Below, piece by piece: positions 38,957 through 47,589 of a DNA stretch of 64,000 bases. The notes beneath the pieces were generated by a model. The model had not been told where the DNA came from. It was given only the letters and a program-made list of their open reading frames with translations, and ran no database searches. The DNA is from JAGQIB01 sp041393395 (GTDB taxonomy: Bacteria; ARS69): the NCBI GenBank assembly GCA_041393395.1, contig JAWKKG010000002.1, positions 744,001-808,000 on the forward strand. Direction: 5' to 3'. The position numbers were made by a program, and so were the translations under genes. How positions within the stretch are numbered: position 1 is the stretch's first letter; each line of letters begins with the position of its first letter.

Positions 38957-39233
38957 GGGATTCGCCACTCCGGGAACTCGGGAGGTTGGTCTCGACGTTC
39001 GCCCGGACGGCCCCTCCCGGCGGGGACGCGGGTGGCGGGACGGCGGGGCTGGGCGAATCGTCGCAAGGGATTGCTAATCGGGAATATACGATCCGAAAGC
39101 CGGAGTCGCCACCCGGAGCCGGGGATTCGCGTCCCGACGCTCCGGCTGCTAGAATGGGGGCGCCCCGTGTCCGGGCCGCCTCTGGGCGGCGTAACCGTCT
39201 CGACGCCTCCGTCACGCGCCTACGAGGAGAATC
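38957..39233. other. Divergent intergenic region between lipoprotein and S8 peptidase genes
   Basis: About 277 bases without a gene. It holds an AT-rich island at 39068-39093 containing TATATT on the minus strand (39088-39083), a possible -10 for the lipoprotein. An extended -10-like TGCTAGAAT lies at 39147-39155 on the plus strand, giving a ~70-base leader for the peptidase gene. A GAGGAG ribosome-binding site precedes the ATG at 39234. No small ORF or RNA structure recognised. Confidence 0.5.
39147..39155 (+). promoter_or_regulatory. Extended -10 promoter element of the S8 peptidase gene
   Basis: TGCTAGAAT combines a TG extension with TAGAAT at 39150-39155. The matching -35 region (TTCGCG at an 18-base spacing) is weak, as expected for an extended -10 promoter. 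It lies about 80 bp upstream of the start codon. Confidence 0.4.
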
Positions 39234-41549
39234 ATGGTCCTGCTCCGCAATCTTGCCCTCGCCGCCTCGTTCGCCCTCCTGTCGTTCGCCGGCGCTGCGG
39301 CCCTCACGTCGGACGAGGCCGCGGCCGAGCTGCGGGACCCGAACCTCGTGCTGCTCCGGAACGCGCGCATCGACGTGACGGCGCCCGCCCCGGCGGCGCC
39401 GGCCGATCTGGCGCTGTCGCCCGCGGAGCTGCGGGCGAACCGCCACTGGATCGTGCAGGTCTCGACCCCGGCGCCGGCCCAGATGCGGGGCACGCTCGCC
39501 GGGTACGGTGCGGAGATCCTCTCGTACGTTCCGAATCGCGCGTACGTCGTGCGTGCGGACGCCGGCGTCGCCGACGCGCTCCGGGCGGATCCCGGCGTGC
39601 GCTGGGTCGGCGCCTGGCGCCCCGACTACAAGCTCGAAGCGGGCATCGGCACCCGGACGTTCACGGATCCCGAGCGACCGAGCGCGCCCGGCGAGGTGCT
39701 GCTCGTGCTCTGCGCGTTCCCCGGCGAGGACCTCGCGTCACTCGCGCAGCGGGTCCGCGCCGCCGGCGCGGAGGTGCTGGAGACGCAGACCGCGCGGGAG
39801 CGTCTCATCGCGCGGGGTGCGCGCGGGATCGAGCGCGCGCTCGCGCGCATCGACGGCTTCTCCTGGATCGAGGAGGCGCCCGAGCTCACCCACCGGAACA
39901 ACACCACCCGCTGGGTCGCGCAGTCGAACGTCGCGAACTACACGCCGATCTGGGACGCGGGTCTGCACGGCGAAGGACAGATCGTGGGACACATCGACGG
40001 CGCGATCCGCGAGTCGAGCTGCTACTTCGACGACACCGTCCCGCCGGGCCCCACGCACCGGAAGATCATCGCCTACCGCGGCACGGAGTCGAGCTCCTCG
40101 CACGGAACGCACACGGCCGGCACGGTGGCGGGTCTCAACCCCGGCACGCTGAACTTCGCCGGACACGCGTACGAGGCGAAGATCTCCCACACGCGTGACA
40201 ACCTGATCACGGGCTTCGGGAACGGCACGTCCAATCTCTACACCTACCTCGAGTTCGCGAACGGGGACGACGCGCACGTCCACACGAACAGCTGGGGCGA
40301 CGACGGCCGCACCACGTACACCACCTGGTGCGCGGACATCGACGCCTTCTCGCGCGACTACGAGGACGACCTCGTGCTGTTCGCGGTGACGAACCTCTCC
40401 ACGCTGAAGACGCCGGAGAACGCGAAGAACGTCCTCGCCGTGGGCGGCACGCTGCAGGCGCCGAACCAGGCGAGCCACTGCACCGGCGGGCAGGGACCGA
40501 CGTCCGACGGGCGGCGCAAGCCCGAGATCTATCTGCCGGGCTGCAGCATTCTCAGCGCCTCGTCGTCGAGCGCCTGCGCGACCCAGTCGTCGAGCGGCAC
40601 GTCGATGGCGTGTCCGGCTGTCGCGGGCAACGCGATCCTCGTGCGGCAGTACTACACCGAGGGCTTCTATCCGAGCGGCGCCGCGAACGCGACCGACGCG
40701 CTCGTGCCGAGCGGAGCGCTGCTGAAGGCCACGCTCCTGAACGGCACCGAGGACATGACGGGAGTCACCGGCTATCCCTCGAACCGCGAGGGCTGGGGAC
40801 GGCTGAATCTCGATCAGGCGCTGTACCTGGCGGGCGACACGCGGACGAGCGTCATTCGCGACGTGCGCCACGCCGACGGGCTTTCGACCGGCGGCACCGA
40901 CGAGTTCGAGATCACCGCCGACGCCGCGAGCTCCCTCGCGATCACGATGGTGTTCACGGATCAGCCGGCGCTCGTGGGCGCGGCGCTCGCGCCCGTCAAC
41001 GATCTCGATCTCGAGGTCGAGGGCCCCGACGGTCTGTTCCTCGGGAACGTGTTCGCGGCCGGGTCGTCCACGACCGGCGGCTCGGCCGACAACCTGAACA
41101 ACGTCGAGCGGGTGGTCCTGCCGGCCGGCGGGTTCACCAGCGGCACGTGGACGATCCGCGTGCGCGGCGCCGCGGTCCCGGACGGACCGCAGGGCTACGC
41201 GATCCACGTGGCCGGAGAGGTCACCGAGGCCGGCGGGCCGGTGGGCGTGGAGCTCGCGGCGGCCGACGCGAGCGAGTTCCGCCTCGGGCAGAACCGACCG
41301 AACCCCTTCGATGCGCAGACCACGATCCGTTTCGCGGTGCCGCGAGCGAACGAGATCTCGCTCGAAGTGTTCGACATCACCGGGCGCCGCGTGCAGTCTC
41401 TCGTGCATACCGTGATGCAGCCCGGCGAGTACACCGTGACCTGGGACGGCCGGGATGCGCGGGGCGAGCCGGTCGCGGCCGGGATCTACTTCTATCGCCT
41501 GGTCGGTCCGACCGAGGAAGTGACCCGCAAGATGGTCGTCCTGCGCTAG
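39234..41549 (+). CDS. Secreted S8 (subtilisin-like) serine peptidase with FlgD-like C-terminus
   Basis: 771 residues. Signal peptide at 1-23; a propeptide-like region to about 215; then an S8 domain with Asp255 (GHIDGAI), His290 (SHGTHTAGT) and Ser457 (SSGTSMACP). A proprotein-convertase-like beta-sandwich (about 520-670) follows, then a FlgD/type IX-style module (690-771, FDITGRRVQSLV ... TRKMVVLR). GAGGAG precedes the ATG. The next gene is a clear paralogue. Likely an extracellular protease exported across both membranes. Confidence 0.93.
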   Translation: MVLLRNLALAASFALLSFAGAAALTSDEAAAELRDPNLVLLRNARIDVTAPAPAAPADLALSPAELRANRHWIVQVSTPAPAQMRGTLAGYGAEILSYVPNRAYVVRADAGVADALRADPGVRWVGAWRPDYKLEAGIGTRTFTDPERPSAPGEVLLVLCAFPGEDLASLAQRVRAAGAEVLETQTARERLIARGARGIERALARIDGFSWIEEAPELTHRNNTTRWVAQSNVANYTPIWDAGLHGEGQIVGHIDGAIRESSCYFDDTVPPGPTHRKIIAYRGTESSSSHGTHTAGTVAGLNPGTLNFAGHAYEAKISHTRDNLITGFGNGTSNLYTYLEFANGDDAHVHTNSWGDDGRTTYTTWCADIDAFSRDYEDDLVLFAVTNLSTLKTPENAKNVLAVGGTLQAPNQASHCTGGQGPTSDGRRKPEIYLPGCSILSASSSSACATQSSSGTSMACPAVAGNAILVRQYYTEGFYPSGAANATDALVPSGALLKATLLNGTEDMTGVTGYPSNREGWGRLNLDQALYLAGDTRTSVIRDVRHADGLSTGGTDEFEITADAASSLAITMVFTDQPALVGAALAPVNDLDLEVEGPDGLFLGNVFAAGSSTTGGSADNLNNVERVVLPAGGFTSGTWTIRVRGAAVPDGPQGYAIHVAGEVTEAGGPVGVELAAADASEFRLGQNRPNPFDAQTTIRFAVPRANEISLEVFDITGRRVQSLVHTVMQPGEYTVTWDGRDARGEPVAAGIYFYRLVGPTEEVTRKMVVLR

Positions 41550-41613
41550 CCCGCGCCCGACGAACGGAAGACCGGAGCGGAGTCCGAGGAACAATCCGAG
41601 GAGCGGAAACGAA

Positions 41614-43935
41614 GTGTCCTCCATGAAGACTGTCTCGCTGGCGGGAGTCCTCCTCGCGGTGGCGGCCGCGTCGACGTACGCGCTCGATCTGGGCGATGGG
41701 CTGGTTCACCTGCGGGTGGAGACCTGGAACGGTCGGGCGGGTCCGTCGGGGCAGGCCCCCGCGGGCTGGCCGGCTTCGTCCTTCCGCGCGCCGGCCGCCG
41801 CGTCCACGATCCTGCCCTGGGTGGTGGTGACGGAAGGGCCTTCGGATCGGACGATCCGGGAGTCGATCGAGCGCGACGGACGGACGATCGAGGGCGCCCT
41901 GCCCTCGAATGCGTGGATCGTGCGCGGGACGGTCGCGGCGATGGACGCACTGACGGGAACGCCGGGTGTGGTGCGGGTGGAGTCGTACCGGGACTACTGG
42001 AAGGTGGATCCGGATCTGGACCGAGAGGCGCCGGAGCAGGTGCTGCAGGTCGAGATCTATCGCGACGCCGACGCGGGGACCGCGGCGGCGGCGGTCGCGT
42101 CGCTCGGCGCGCGCGTGCTCGCGGTGCAGGATCGCTGGGGCGTGCATCGTGTCGTGGCGCGTGCCGCGGGCGACCTCGTGCCCGCGATCGCCGCGCTCCC
42201 GGACGTCGCGTGGATCGAAGCGCGCGGCACGCTGGTGCAGCGCAACGACGAAGCCCGCTGGGTCGTCCAGTCGAACGTCCCGAACGAGACGCCGCTCTTC
42301 GATCACGGGTTGTTCGGGGCGGGGCAGATCGGCGGCCACATCGACGGCTCTCTCGACACGACGAGCTGCTACTTCCGGGATCCGGATCATCCGATCGGTC
42401 CCACGCACCGCAAGCTCGTGGCATGGCGCTACGACTCCGGCACCACCGCGGACACGCACGGCACGCACACGGCCGGCACGCTGGCGGGGGAGAACGTCGA
42501 TCCGCTCGCGCCCGAGAACCGCGGTCAGGCGCCCAAGGCGCGAATCTCGCACACGGACTGGCGCGTGCTCGATGGCGACGAGTGGAACGGCCAGCCATCG
42601 AACGTGGTGGAGCTGTTCACGCTGGCTCACGACGACGGCGCGCGCGTCCACACGAACAGCTGGGGCGATGATGCACGCACGTCGTACACGACCTGGTGCC
42701 GCGACATCGACGCCTTCTCGCGCGACCACGAGGAGGACCTCGTGGTGTTCGCGTCCACGAACCTGTCCACGCTCCGGTCGCCCGAGAATGCGAAGAACTG
42801 CCTCGCCGTCGGAGCCACCCAGCACTCGCCGAACCAGGACTTCAAGGCGTTCGGGGGCGCCGGTCCCACGATCGACGGGCGCCGCAAGCCGGAGGTGTTC
42901 GCGCCGGGTCAGAGCACGCGCTCGACCGGGGTCGGCGCCTGCGCCACTGCGTTGAGCAGCGGCACGAGCATGGCGAGTCCGGCGATCGCCGGCATGGGAC
43001 TCCTGATTCGCGAGTACTTCGTGCGCGGCTTCTATCCGAACGGTCGACCGGTGGCCGCGAACGCCTACGTGCCCACGGGCGCGCTGGTGAAGGCGATCCT
43101 CGTGAACTCCACCGTGGACATGACCGGGATCGCGAACTATCCGAGCGACGCGGAGGGCTGGGGGCGCATCCTCGTGGACGACGCGCTGTACTTCCCGGGC
43201 GATACCCGTCGCCTCTGGCTGCGCGACGTGCGGCACGCGAACGGCCTGGAGACCGGCAACGTGCGTTCCTGGGAGGTGCACGTCGAGGGGAGTGACGAGC
43301 CGCTCGCCGTCACGCTCGCGTTCATGGATGTGCCGGCGGCCGTCGGTGCGTCGGTCGCCTCGGTCAACGATCTCGATCTCGAGGTGGAGGGTCCGGACGG
43401 CCTGTTCCGCGGCAACGTGTTCGATGCGGTCGCCGGACAGTCGATCACCGGCGGGGGGCGCGATCCCAAGAACAACGTCGAGCGGGTCGTGTTGCCGGCG
43501 CCGTCGCCCGGTACGTGGACGGTGCGCGTGCGCGGCACCTCGGTCCCGCAGGGTCCGCAGGGCTTCGCCGTCGTGGTGAACGGAGATCTGCGCGCGCGGA
43601 CCTTCGTCTCCGCCGAGGCGCCGGACGACGGCCCGCGCGGCGGCGAGGTCACGGTGGCGGAGTCGCGTCTCGACGCCTTCCGCCCGAATCCGTTCTCGCA
43701 GAACGCCGATCTCGTGTTCGCGGTGCCGAACCGCGTGCCCGTCTCGCTCGTGGTGTACGACGTGTCGGGGCGCCGCGTCCGCGAGCTCGTGGATCGCACG
43801 GTGGGCGCGGGCGAGTACCGCGTGGCGTGGGATGGCCGGGACGAGAGCGGTCGCGCCGTCGCGCCGGGAATGTACTTCGCCCGGCTGACCGGGCCCGGTT
43901 TCGAGCACACCGTCCGCGGAGTGCGTCTCCGTTGA
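41614..43935 (+). CDS. Secreted S8 (subtilisin-like) serine peptidase, tandem paralogue
   Basis: 773 residues. Same architecture as its upstream neighbour: signal peptide, propeptide, S8 domain with Asp244 (GHIDGSL), His282 (THGTHTAGT) and Ser452 (SSGTSMASP), beta-sandwich and a FlgD-like sorting module ending VRGVRLR. The segment around HTNSWGDD and DIDAFSRD is nearly identical between the two, while propeptides differ, so substrates may differ. GTG at 41614 has GAGGAG 10 bases upstream; an in-frame ATG at 41623 is the alternative. The stop overlaps the SGNH-hydrolase start (TTGA). Confidence 0.92.
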   Translation: MSSMKTVSLAGVLLAVAAASTYALDLGDGLVHLRVETWNGRAGPSGQAPAGWPASSFRAPAAASTILPWVVVTEGPSDRTIRESIERDGRTIEGALPSNAWIVRGTVAAMDALTGTPGVVRVESYRDYWKVDPDLDREAPEQVLQVEIYRDADAGTAAAAVASLGARVLAVQDRWGVHRVVARAAGDLVPAIAALPDVAWIEARGTLVQRNDEARWVVQSNVPNETPLFDHGLFGAGQIGGHIDGSLDTTSCYFRDPDHPIGPTHRKLVAWRYDSGTTADTHGTHTAGTLAGENVDPLAPENRGQAPKARISHTDWRVLDGDEWNGQPSNVVELFTLAHDDGARVHTNSWGDDARTSYTTWCRDIDAFSRDHEEDLVVFASTNLSTLRSPENAKNCLAVGATQHSPNQDFKAFGGAGPTIDGRRKPEVFAPGQSTRSTGVGACATALSSGTSMASPAIAGMGLLIREYFVRGFYPNGRPVAANAYVPTGALVKAILVNSTVDMTGIANYPSDAEGWGRILVDDALYFPGDTRRLWLRDVRHANGLETGNVRSWEVHVEGSDEPLAVTLAFMDVPAAVGASVASVNDLDLEVEGPDGLFRGNVFDAVAGQSITGGGRDPKNNVERVVLPAPSPGTWTVRVRGTSVPQGPQGFAVVVNGDLRARTFVSAEAPDDGPRGGEVTVAESRLDAFRPNPFSQNADLVFAVPNRVPVSLVVYDVSGRRVRELVDRTVGAGEYRVAWDGRDESGRAVAPGMYFARLTGPGFEHTVRGVRLR

Positions 43936-45077
43936 GAACTTTCCGGCGGGCCGACTGGCTCGCGCTGGTGTTCGGGGTCGTCGTGGCGGTCGCGGCCGGC
44001 GAGGGCCTGCTCCGACTGTTCTGGCCGCAGCGATCCGACCTCACGCTCGGGATGTTCCGTGCGGACCCCTGGGCGGGGTACTCGCTGCGACCCGAGTACC
44101 GCAACGAAGTGCGACTGCCCGAGTACCGCACGCGGATCCACGTGGACGGCGACGGCTACCGCGTTCCCGACGACGCGCCGGACGTGGCGCCGGGCGCACC
44201 GACGTCGCGTCTGCTCGCGATCGGCGACTCCTTCACGTTCGGGGTGGGCGTCGACGCGGAAGACGCGTTCCCCGCGCGCCTGGAGGCGGTTCTCGCCGAG
44301 TCCGGGAGCGCGGGCTGGCACGTCCGCAACGGCGGGGTGGGCGGATACGGTCCGCTGCGTTCGGCGAAGCTCTTCGAGGGACGTCAGCTCGCCTGGCGTC
44401 CCGACGTCGTGGTCCACCTGCTGTACGTGGGGAACGATCTCCTCGATCCCCGCCCCGAGGACTGGCTCGAGAATCCCGTCGTCCGGGCCGGCCGACTCGT
44501 ATCGCCGGGCCGCCACCCGCTCGTGCGCGCGCGGATGTTCCTTCGCACCCACTCTCACTTGTACGCGTTCGTGCGCCAGCACCTCTACCGCTGGTACACG
44601 TCCACGCCGTTCGCGCGCGCGGGTCGCGACCTCGAGCCCATGGGACTCGCGACGTGGCCGACGAGCGTCGTCGAGTCGAGCTGGCCGGCCGGTGTGGGGG
44701 CGATCTCCGAGATCCGGGACCGGTGCCGGGAGGCGGGCGTCCGCTACGTCGTGGCGATCGCCCCCACGCGGTGGCAGGTCCTGGACGACGACTGGGATCG
44801 CTACCGCCGGGCGTGGCGTCGTCCCGAGGCCGAGTTCGATCGCGACCACGCGACCCGTGAAGTGAGCGCCGCGCTGGACTCGCTCGGCGTCCCGAGCATC
44901 GACCTGCTTCCGGCGTTCCGGGCCGCCGCGGCTCGCGGGGCTCGCCTGTACTACCGCTACGACGCGCACTGGACGGCGGACGGGCACGCTCTCGCCGCGG
45001 GAGAGATCGCCGAGGCGCTCGCCGAGTCCGGCTGGCTGGAGTCGGGTGGGGGCCGACGGGCTCTCGCGGAGCGGTAG
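43932..45077 (+). CDS. SGNH/GDSL-family hydrolase, membrane-anchored
   Basis: 381 residues. One N-terminal span (about 10-27) anchors an SGNH hydrolase. Block I is AIGDSFTFGVGV (nucleophile Ser), block III the GND in YVGNDLLD, and block V DAHWTADGH (Asp/His). The DAHW form is typical of AlgX/DltD-like and other esterases acting on glycan acetyl groups or acylated surface polymers; the substrate is unknown. TTG start overlapping the S8 peptidase stop by 4 bp. Confidence 0.85.
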   Translation: MRTFRRADWLALVFGVVVAVAAGEGLLRLFWPQRSDLTLGMFRADPWAGYSLRPEYRNEVRLPEYRTRIHVDGDGYRVPDDAPDVAPGAPTSRLLAIGDSFTFGVGVDAEDAFPARLEAVLAESGSAGWHVRNGGVGGYGPLRSAKLFEGRQLAWRPDVVVHLLYVGNDLLDPRPEDWLENPVVRAGRLVSPGRHPLVRARMFLRTHSHLYAFVRQHLYRWYTSTPFARAGRDLEPMGLATWPTSVVESSWPAGVGAISEIRDRCREAGVRYVVAIAPTRWQVLDDDWDRYRRAWRRPEAEFDRDHATREVSAALDSLGVPSIDLLPAFRAAAARGARLYYRYDAHWTADGHALAAGEIAEALAESGWLESGGGRRALAER

Positions 45078-45087
45078 TCGCCGCGCG

Positions 45088-45951
45088 CTACTCGACCGGG
45101 TAGGCCCAGGCCTCGCCACCGCGCTCGCGGCTCGACGTGCGGAACGCGCGCTCCGTCTCGTCGAGGAGGTGGGCGCACCGCGCCGCCGCGAGGTTCGCGT
45201 TGCCGCTCCGCAGGAACAATGCGAACGCCCAGCGGCGACCTTCCGCGATCTGCGTCACTCCGGCGACCCAGGCGCCGTCCCCCGCATTCGCCGCAAGGGC
45301 CCGAGCCCCGCGGTGCGGGCTTCCGAGCGCGCGCGCGACGCCGCGCGGCGACTTGACCGCGGTGCCGGCGCCGCCGAGCACCTCGGTGATGGTGCGCGGC
45401 TTGACGCGGAGTGACGCGCGGGCGAGCGCGCGCCACAACGCGGTGACCTGCTCGACGCGGGCTGCGGGCGGCGATTCGGTCGCGTCCGACCAGCCCCAGT
45501 TCACGGCCCGCTCGATGATCGCACGCGTCGGGACGCGATCCTCCAGGTCGTGGAAGTACGAGTCGCACGACCAGCCGAGCGCCCCCACGAGCGTCACGTC
45601 GCGATGCTCCCCGCGCGCCCAGCACGTGGAGTCGCACGCGACCGAGGTCTCCGGATCCACCGCCCCGGTCTCGAGCGCCACGATCGCTTCCGCCACCCGG
45701 AACATCTCGCCGAGCGGGAGGGGTTCGTTCCGGGCCGCGTCCTCGTCGATTCCTCGGACGATCTCGCCGGACGCGACGTCCACCACGAGGAAGACCAGGG
45801 TTCCGGTGCTGCCCGGGAGACGATCCTGGATCGAAGGCGGCGACGGGGGCGGCACCGGTGGGGATGTGGCCGACTCGGCCGCGACGCCCCTCGGGGCGAC
45901 GGTGGCGAGCGCGAAAGCGCCGAACCCGAGGGCGAGAGGTCGGAAGCTCAT
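45088..45951 (-). CDS. Penicillin-binding transpeptidase-fold protein lacking the catalytic Ser and Lys (predicted pseudo-enzyme)
   Basis: 287 residues. After a signal peptide (1-25) and Pro-rich linker the sequence follows a PBP2-type transpeptidase domain: FLVVDVASGEIV, the paired-Cys segment (VACDSTCWARGEH) and ALGWSCDSYFHDL. The SxxK position, however, reads GEMFR (Glu82 for Ser, Arg85 for Lys), and the KTG/KSG strand reads GGAGTA near residue 192. The SCD motif (128-130) remains. It therefore cannot act as a normal transpeptidase or beta-lactamase, but could bind muropeptides or a PBP partner. No class B N-terminal region is present. Divergent from the next gene. Confidence 0.7.
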   Translation of the reverse strand: MSFRPLALGFGAFALATVAPRGVAAESATSPPVPPPSPPSIQDRLPGSTGTLVFLVVDVASGEIVRGIDEDAARNEPLPLGEMFRVAEAIVALETGAVDPETSVACDSTCWARGEHRDVTLVGALGWSCDSYFHDLEDRVPTRAIIERAVNWGWSDATESPPAARVEQVTALWRALARASLRVKPRTITEVLGGAGTAVKSPRGVARALGSPHRGARALAANAGDGAWVAGVTQIAEGRRWAFALFLRSGNANLAAARCAHLLDETERAFRTSSRERGGEAWAYPVE

Positions 45952-46016
45952 GCGGACACTTTACACGAGGAAGCACCCCGGCCGAGAATGGCGGTTTGCC
46001 ACCCGGAGGGAGAATC

Positions 46017-46769
46017 GTGGCCTGGGGTCCCTTGGTGCACGAGCCGGTGTCGTCGCTCCGGTTCGGCCGCGTCCTGTTCGTGGAGCTCGCGCCGCCGGCG
46101 GCGGATCGGCCCGGCCGCTATCGCGACGTGCTGGGTCGCGATTCGCGCCCGGCGGAGCGTGCGCACTTCAGCGCGCCGGAGGCGGCGGCACGCGCCGTGT
46201 TGACGGAGCTCGAGCGCGGCGCAGCGGCGGACGCCGTGGTGTTCGGCGGCGCGGGTGATCCGCTGCGTCATCGTGGCCTCGGCTCGATCCTCCGCACGTT
46301 GCGGACTCGCGCCCACGTCGCCACCGTGGTGCTCACGGACGGTCGCCTGCTCGCCGATCGTGACGTGCGCCGCGAGGTCTCGGAGGCCGCGCTCGTCGTC
46401 GCCTGGTTGCCGTCCGTCGAGGATCCTGCCGCGGGCGCGTCGGCGGCGGAACGTCGCGATCGGTTCGAACGACACGTGGAGAATCTCGCGTCGCTCGCGC
46501 GCGAGCATCCGGTGCCGATCGCGGTGGAACTGCCGGTCGTGCCCGGCGAGTCGGATTCGGCGACGTCGCGCGAAGCGTGGAGACGCGCGGTCGCGCGCAT
46601 CCGTCCCGAGCGCATCCTCGTGATCCCCGGACTCGGAGCGAGTGCCGCGGAGAATCTCGCCGACGCGCTCGAGCGCGTCCGGGGCGACCTGCCACCGCGC
46701 GCGGGCGCGTTCCTCGATGACGGAACCCTCGTGGACCGTCGCGACTTCGATCCCGCGGAGCGAACCTAG
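46017..46769 (+). CDS. Radical-SAM-fold protein without the iron-sulfur cysteines (predicted pseudo-enzyme)
   Basis: 250 residues. The layout mirrors COG0731/MoaA-like radical SAM proteins: an N-terminal GPLV...SLRFGRVLFVELAP strand where GPVPSRRLGxSLG normally occurs, FGGAGDPLRH where the SxxGEPxLH turn occurs, VVLTDGRLLADRDVRREV for the NGxLLxDxxVR segment, and the IRPERIL strand late in the chain. The CxxxCxxC cluster loop is replaced by a Pro/Arg stretch, and the protein has no cysteine at all, so no 4Fe-4S cluster of the usual kind is possible. GTG start with GGAGGG 6 bases upstream. Its stop overlaps the converging gene by 4 bp. Confidence 0.65.
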   Translation: MAWGPLVHEPVSSLRFGRVLFVELAPPAADRPGRYRDVLGRDSRPAERAHFSAPEAAARAVLTELERGAAADAVVFGGAGDPLRHRGLGSILRTLRTRAHVATVVLTDGRLLADRDVRREVSEAALVVAWLPSVEDPAAGASAAERRDRFERHVENLASLAREHPVPIAVELPVVPGESDSATSREAWRRAVARIRPERILVIPGLGASAAENLADALERVRGDLPPRAGAFLDDGTLVDRRDFDPAERT

Positions 46770-47512
46770 CGCTCGGATCGACGTCGGCGTCGCGCGAACG
46801 GCAGCGGCGCCGGGGGTGCGACGGGAGGCGCGACGGGCGGACGAGGCGGCGCCGCGGGAGGCGCGGCCGGCTCCCCGAACGCGCGACGTCGCCAGACCCG
46901 GTCCGGCACCCCGTGATCGTCGCCTCGTCGCGGCGGGGCCGGCTCCTTGGCGGAAGGCGCGGAAGGTGGCGTGTCCGCGGAGAAACGTCGCAGGGAGTCT
47001 TGCCGATCCAGGACCTCGCGGGCGAGACTCGCGATCCGCGCATTGCGCGGGGCCGCAGCGGCGGCGGGAGCCGGGAGTGGAACCCGGCGCAGCCGGACGG
47101 CCGCCGCGGCCAGCCAGGCGGCCCCGAGTGCCGCGACCCACACGAGACGGTCTCCGAGTGGCGGCCGGGGTATCGCCGGACTCTCCAGTAGCCAGTCCAG
47201 CACGTGCGCGGCCAGGGTGCCGGCGGCGAGCGTCACGAGGAACTCGAGACCACGAACGCCGTTTCGCCAGCCGAACGCGGAGGCCGCGATCCAGCCCGCC
47301 GCCGTGAAGTCGAGGAGCGACACGTCGCGTCCCGCGACGAGCACGTGCCAGAGGAGCCAGGTGGTGCTCAGCAGGAGGAACGTCACGCCGGCGACCGTGC
47401 TGCGCGGGGAGCTCGCGTCGCCGGAACCGGGATCCGCGGCGGTCGAGCCCGGGGCGCCGGAACGAGGGCGGACTTCGCGGGGGGAGCCTCTGTCGCGCTT
47501 CCGAGGGTGCAT
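46766..47512 (-). CDS. Hypothetical membrane protein with Pro/Arg-rich C-terminal tail
   Basis: 248 residues. Three or four hydrophobic segments between about 40 and 140 (FLLLSTTWLLWHVLVAG, LEFLVTLAAGTLAAHVL, LVWVAALGAAWLAAAAV), then a long cytoplasmic-looking, disordered tail rich in Pro, Ala and Arg and ending in a basic cluster. No family recognised. ATG start without a clear Shine-Dalgarno. It lies 77 bp downstream of the synthase gene on the same strand. Confidence 0.5.
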   Translation of the reverse strand: MHPRKRDRGSPREVRPRSGAPGSTAADPGSGDASSPRSTVAGVTFLLLSTTWLLWHVLVAGRDVSLLDFTAAGWIAASAFGWRNGVRGLEFLVTLAAGTLAAHVLDWLLESPAIPRPPLGDRLVWVAALGAAWLAAAAVRLRRVPLPAPAAAAAPRNARIASLAREVLDRQDSLRRFSADTPPSAPSAKEPAPPRRGDDHGVPDRVWRRRAFGEPAAPPAAPPRPPVAPPVAPPAPLPFARRRRRSER

Positions 47513-47589
47513 CGGGGGAGCATCCCGAATCCGGACCCCGCCCGTCAACCCCGAGCGCCGTCGGGTGCGGGGCGGCGCATTGCTCCCGG

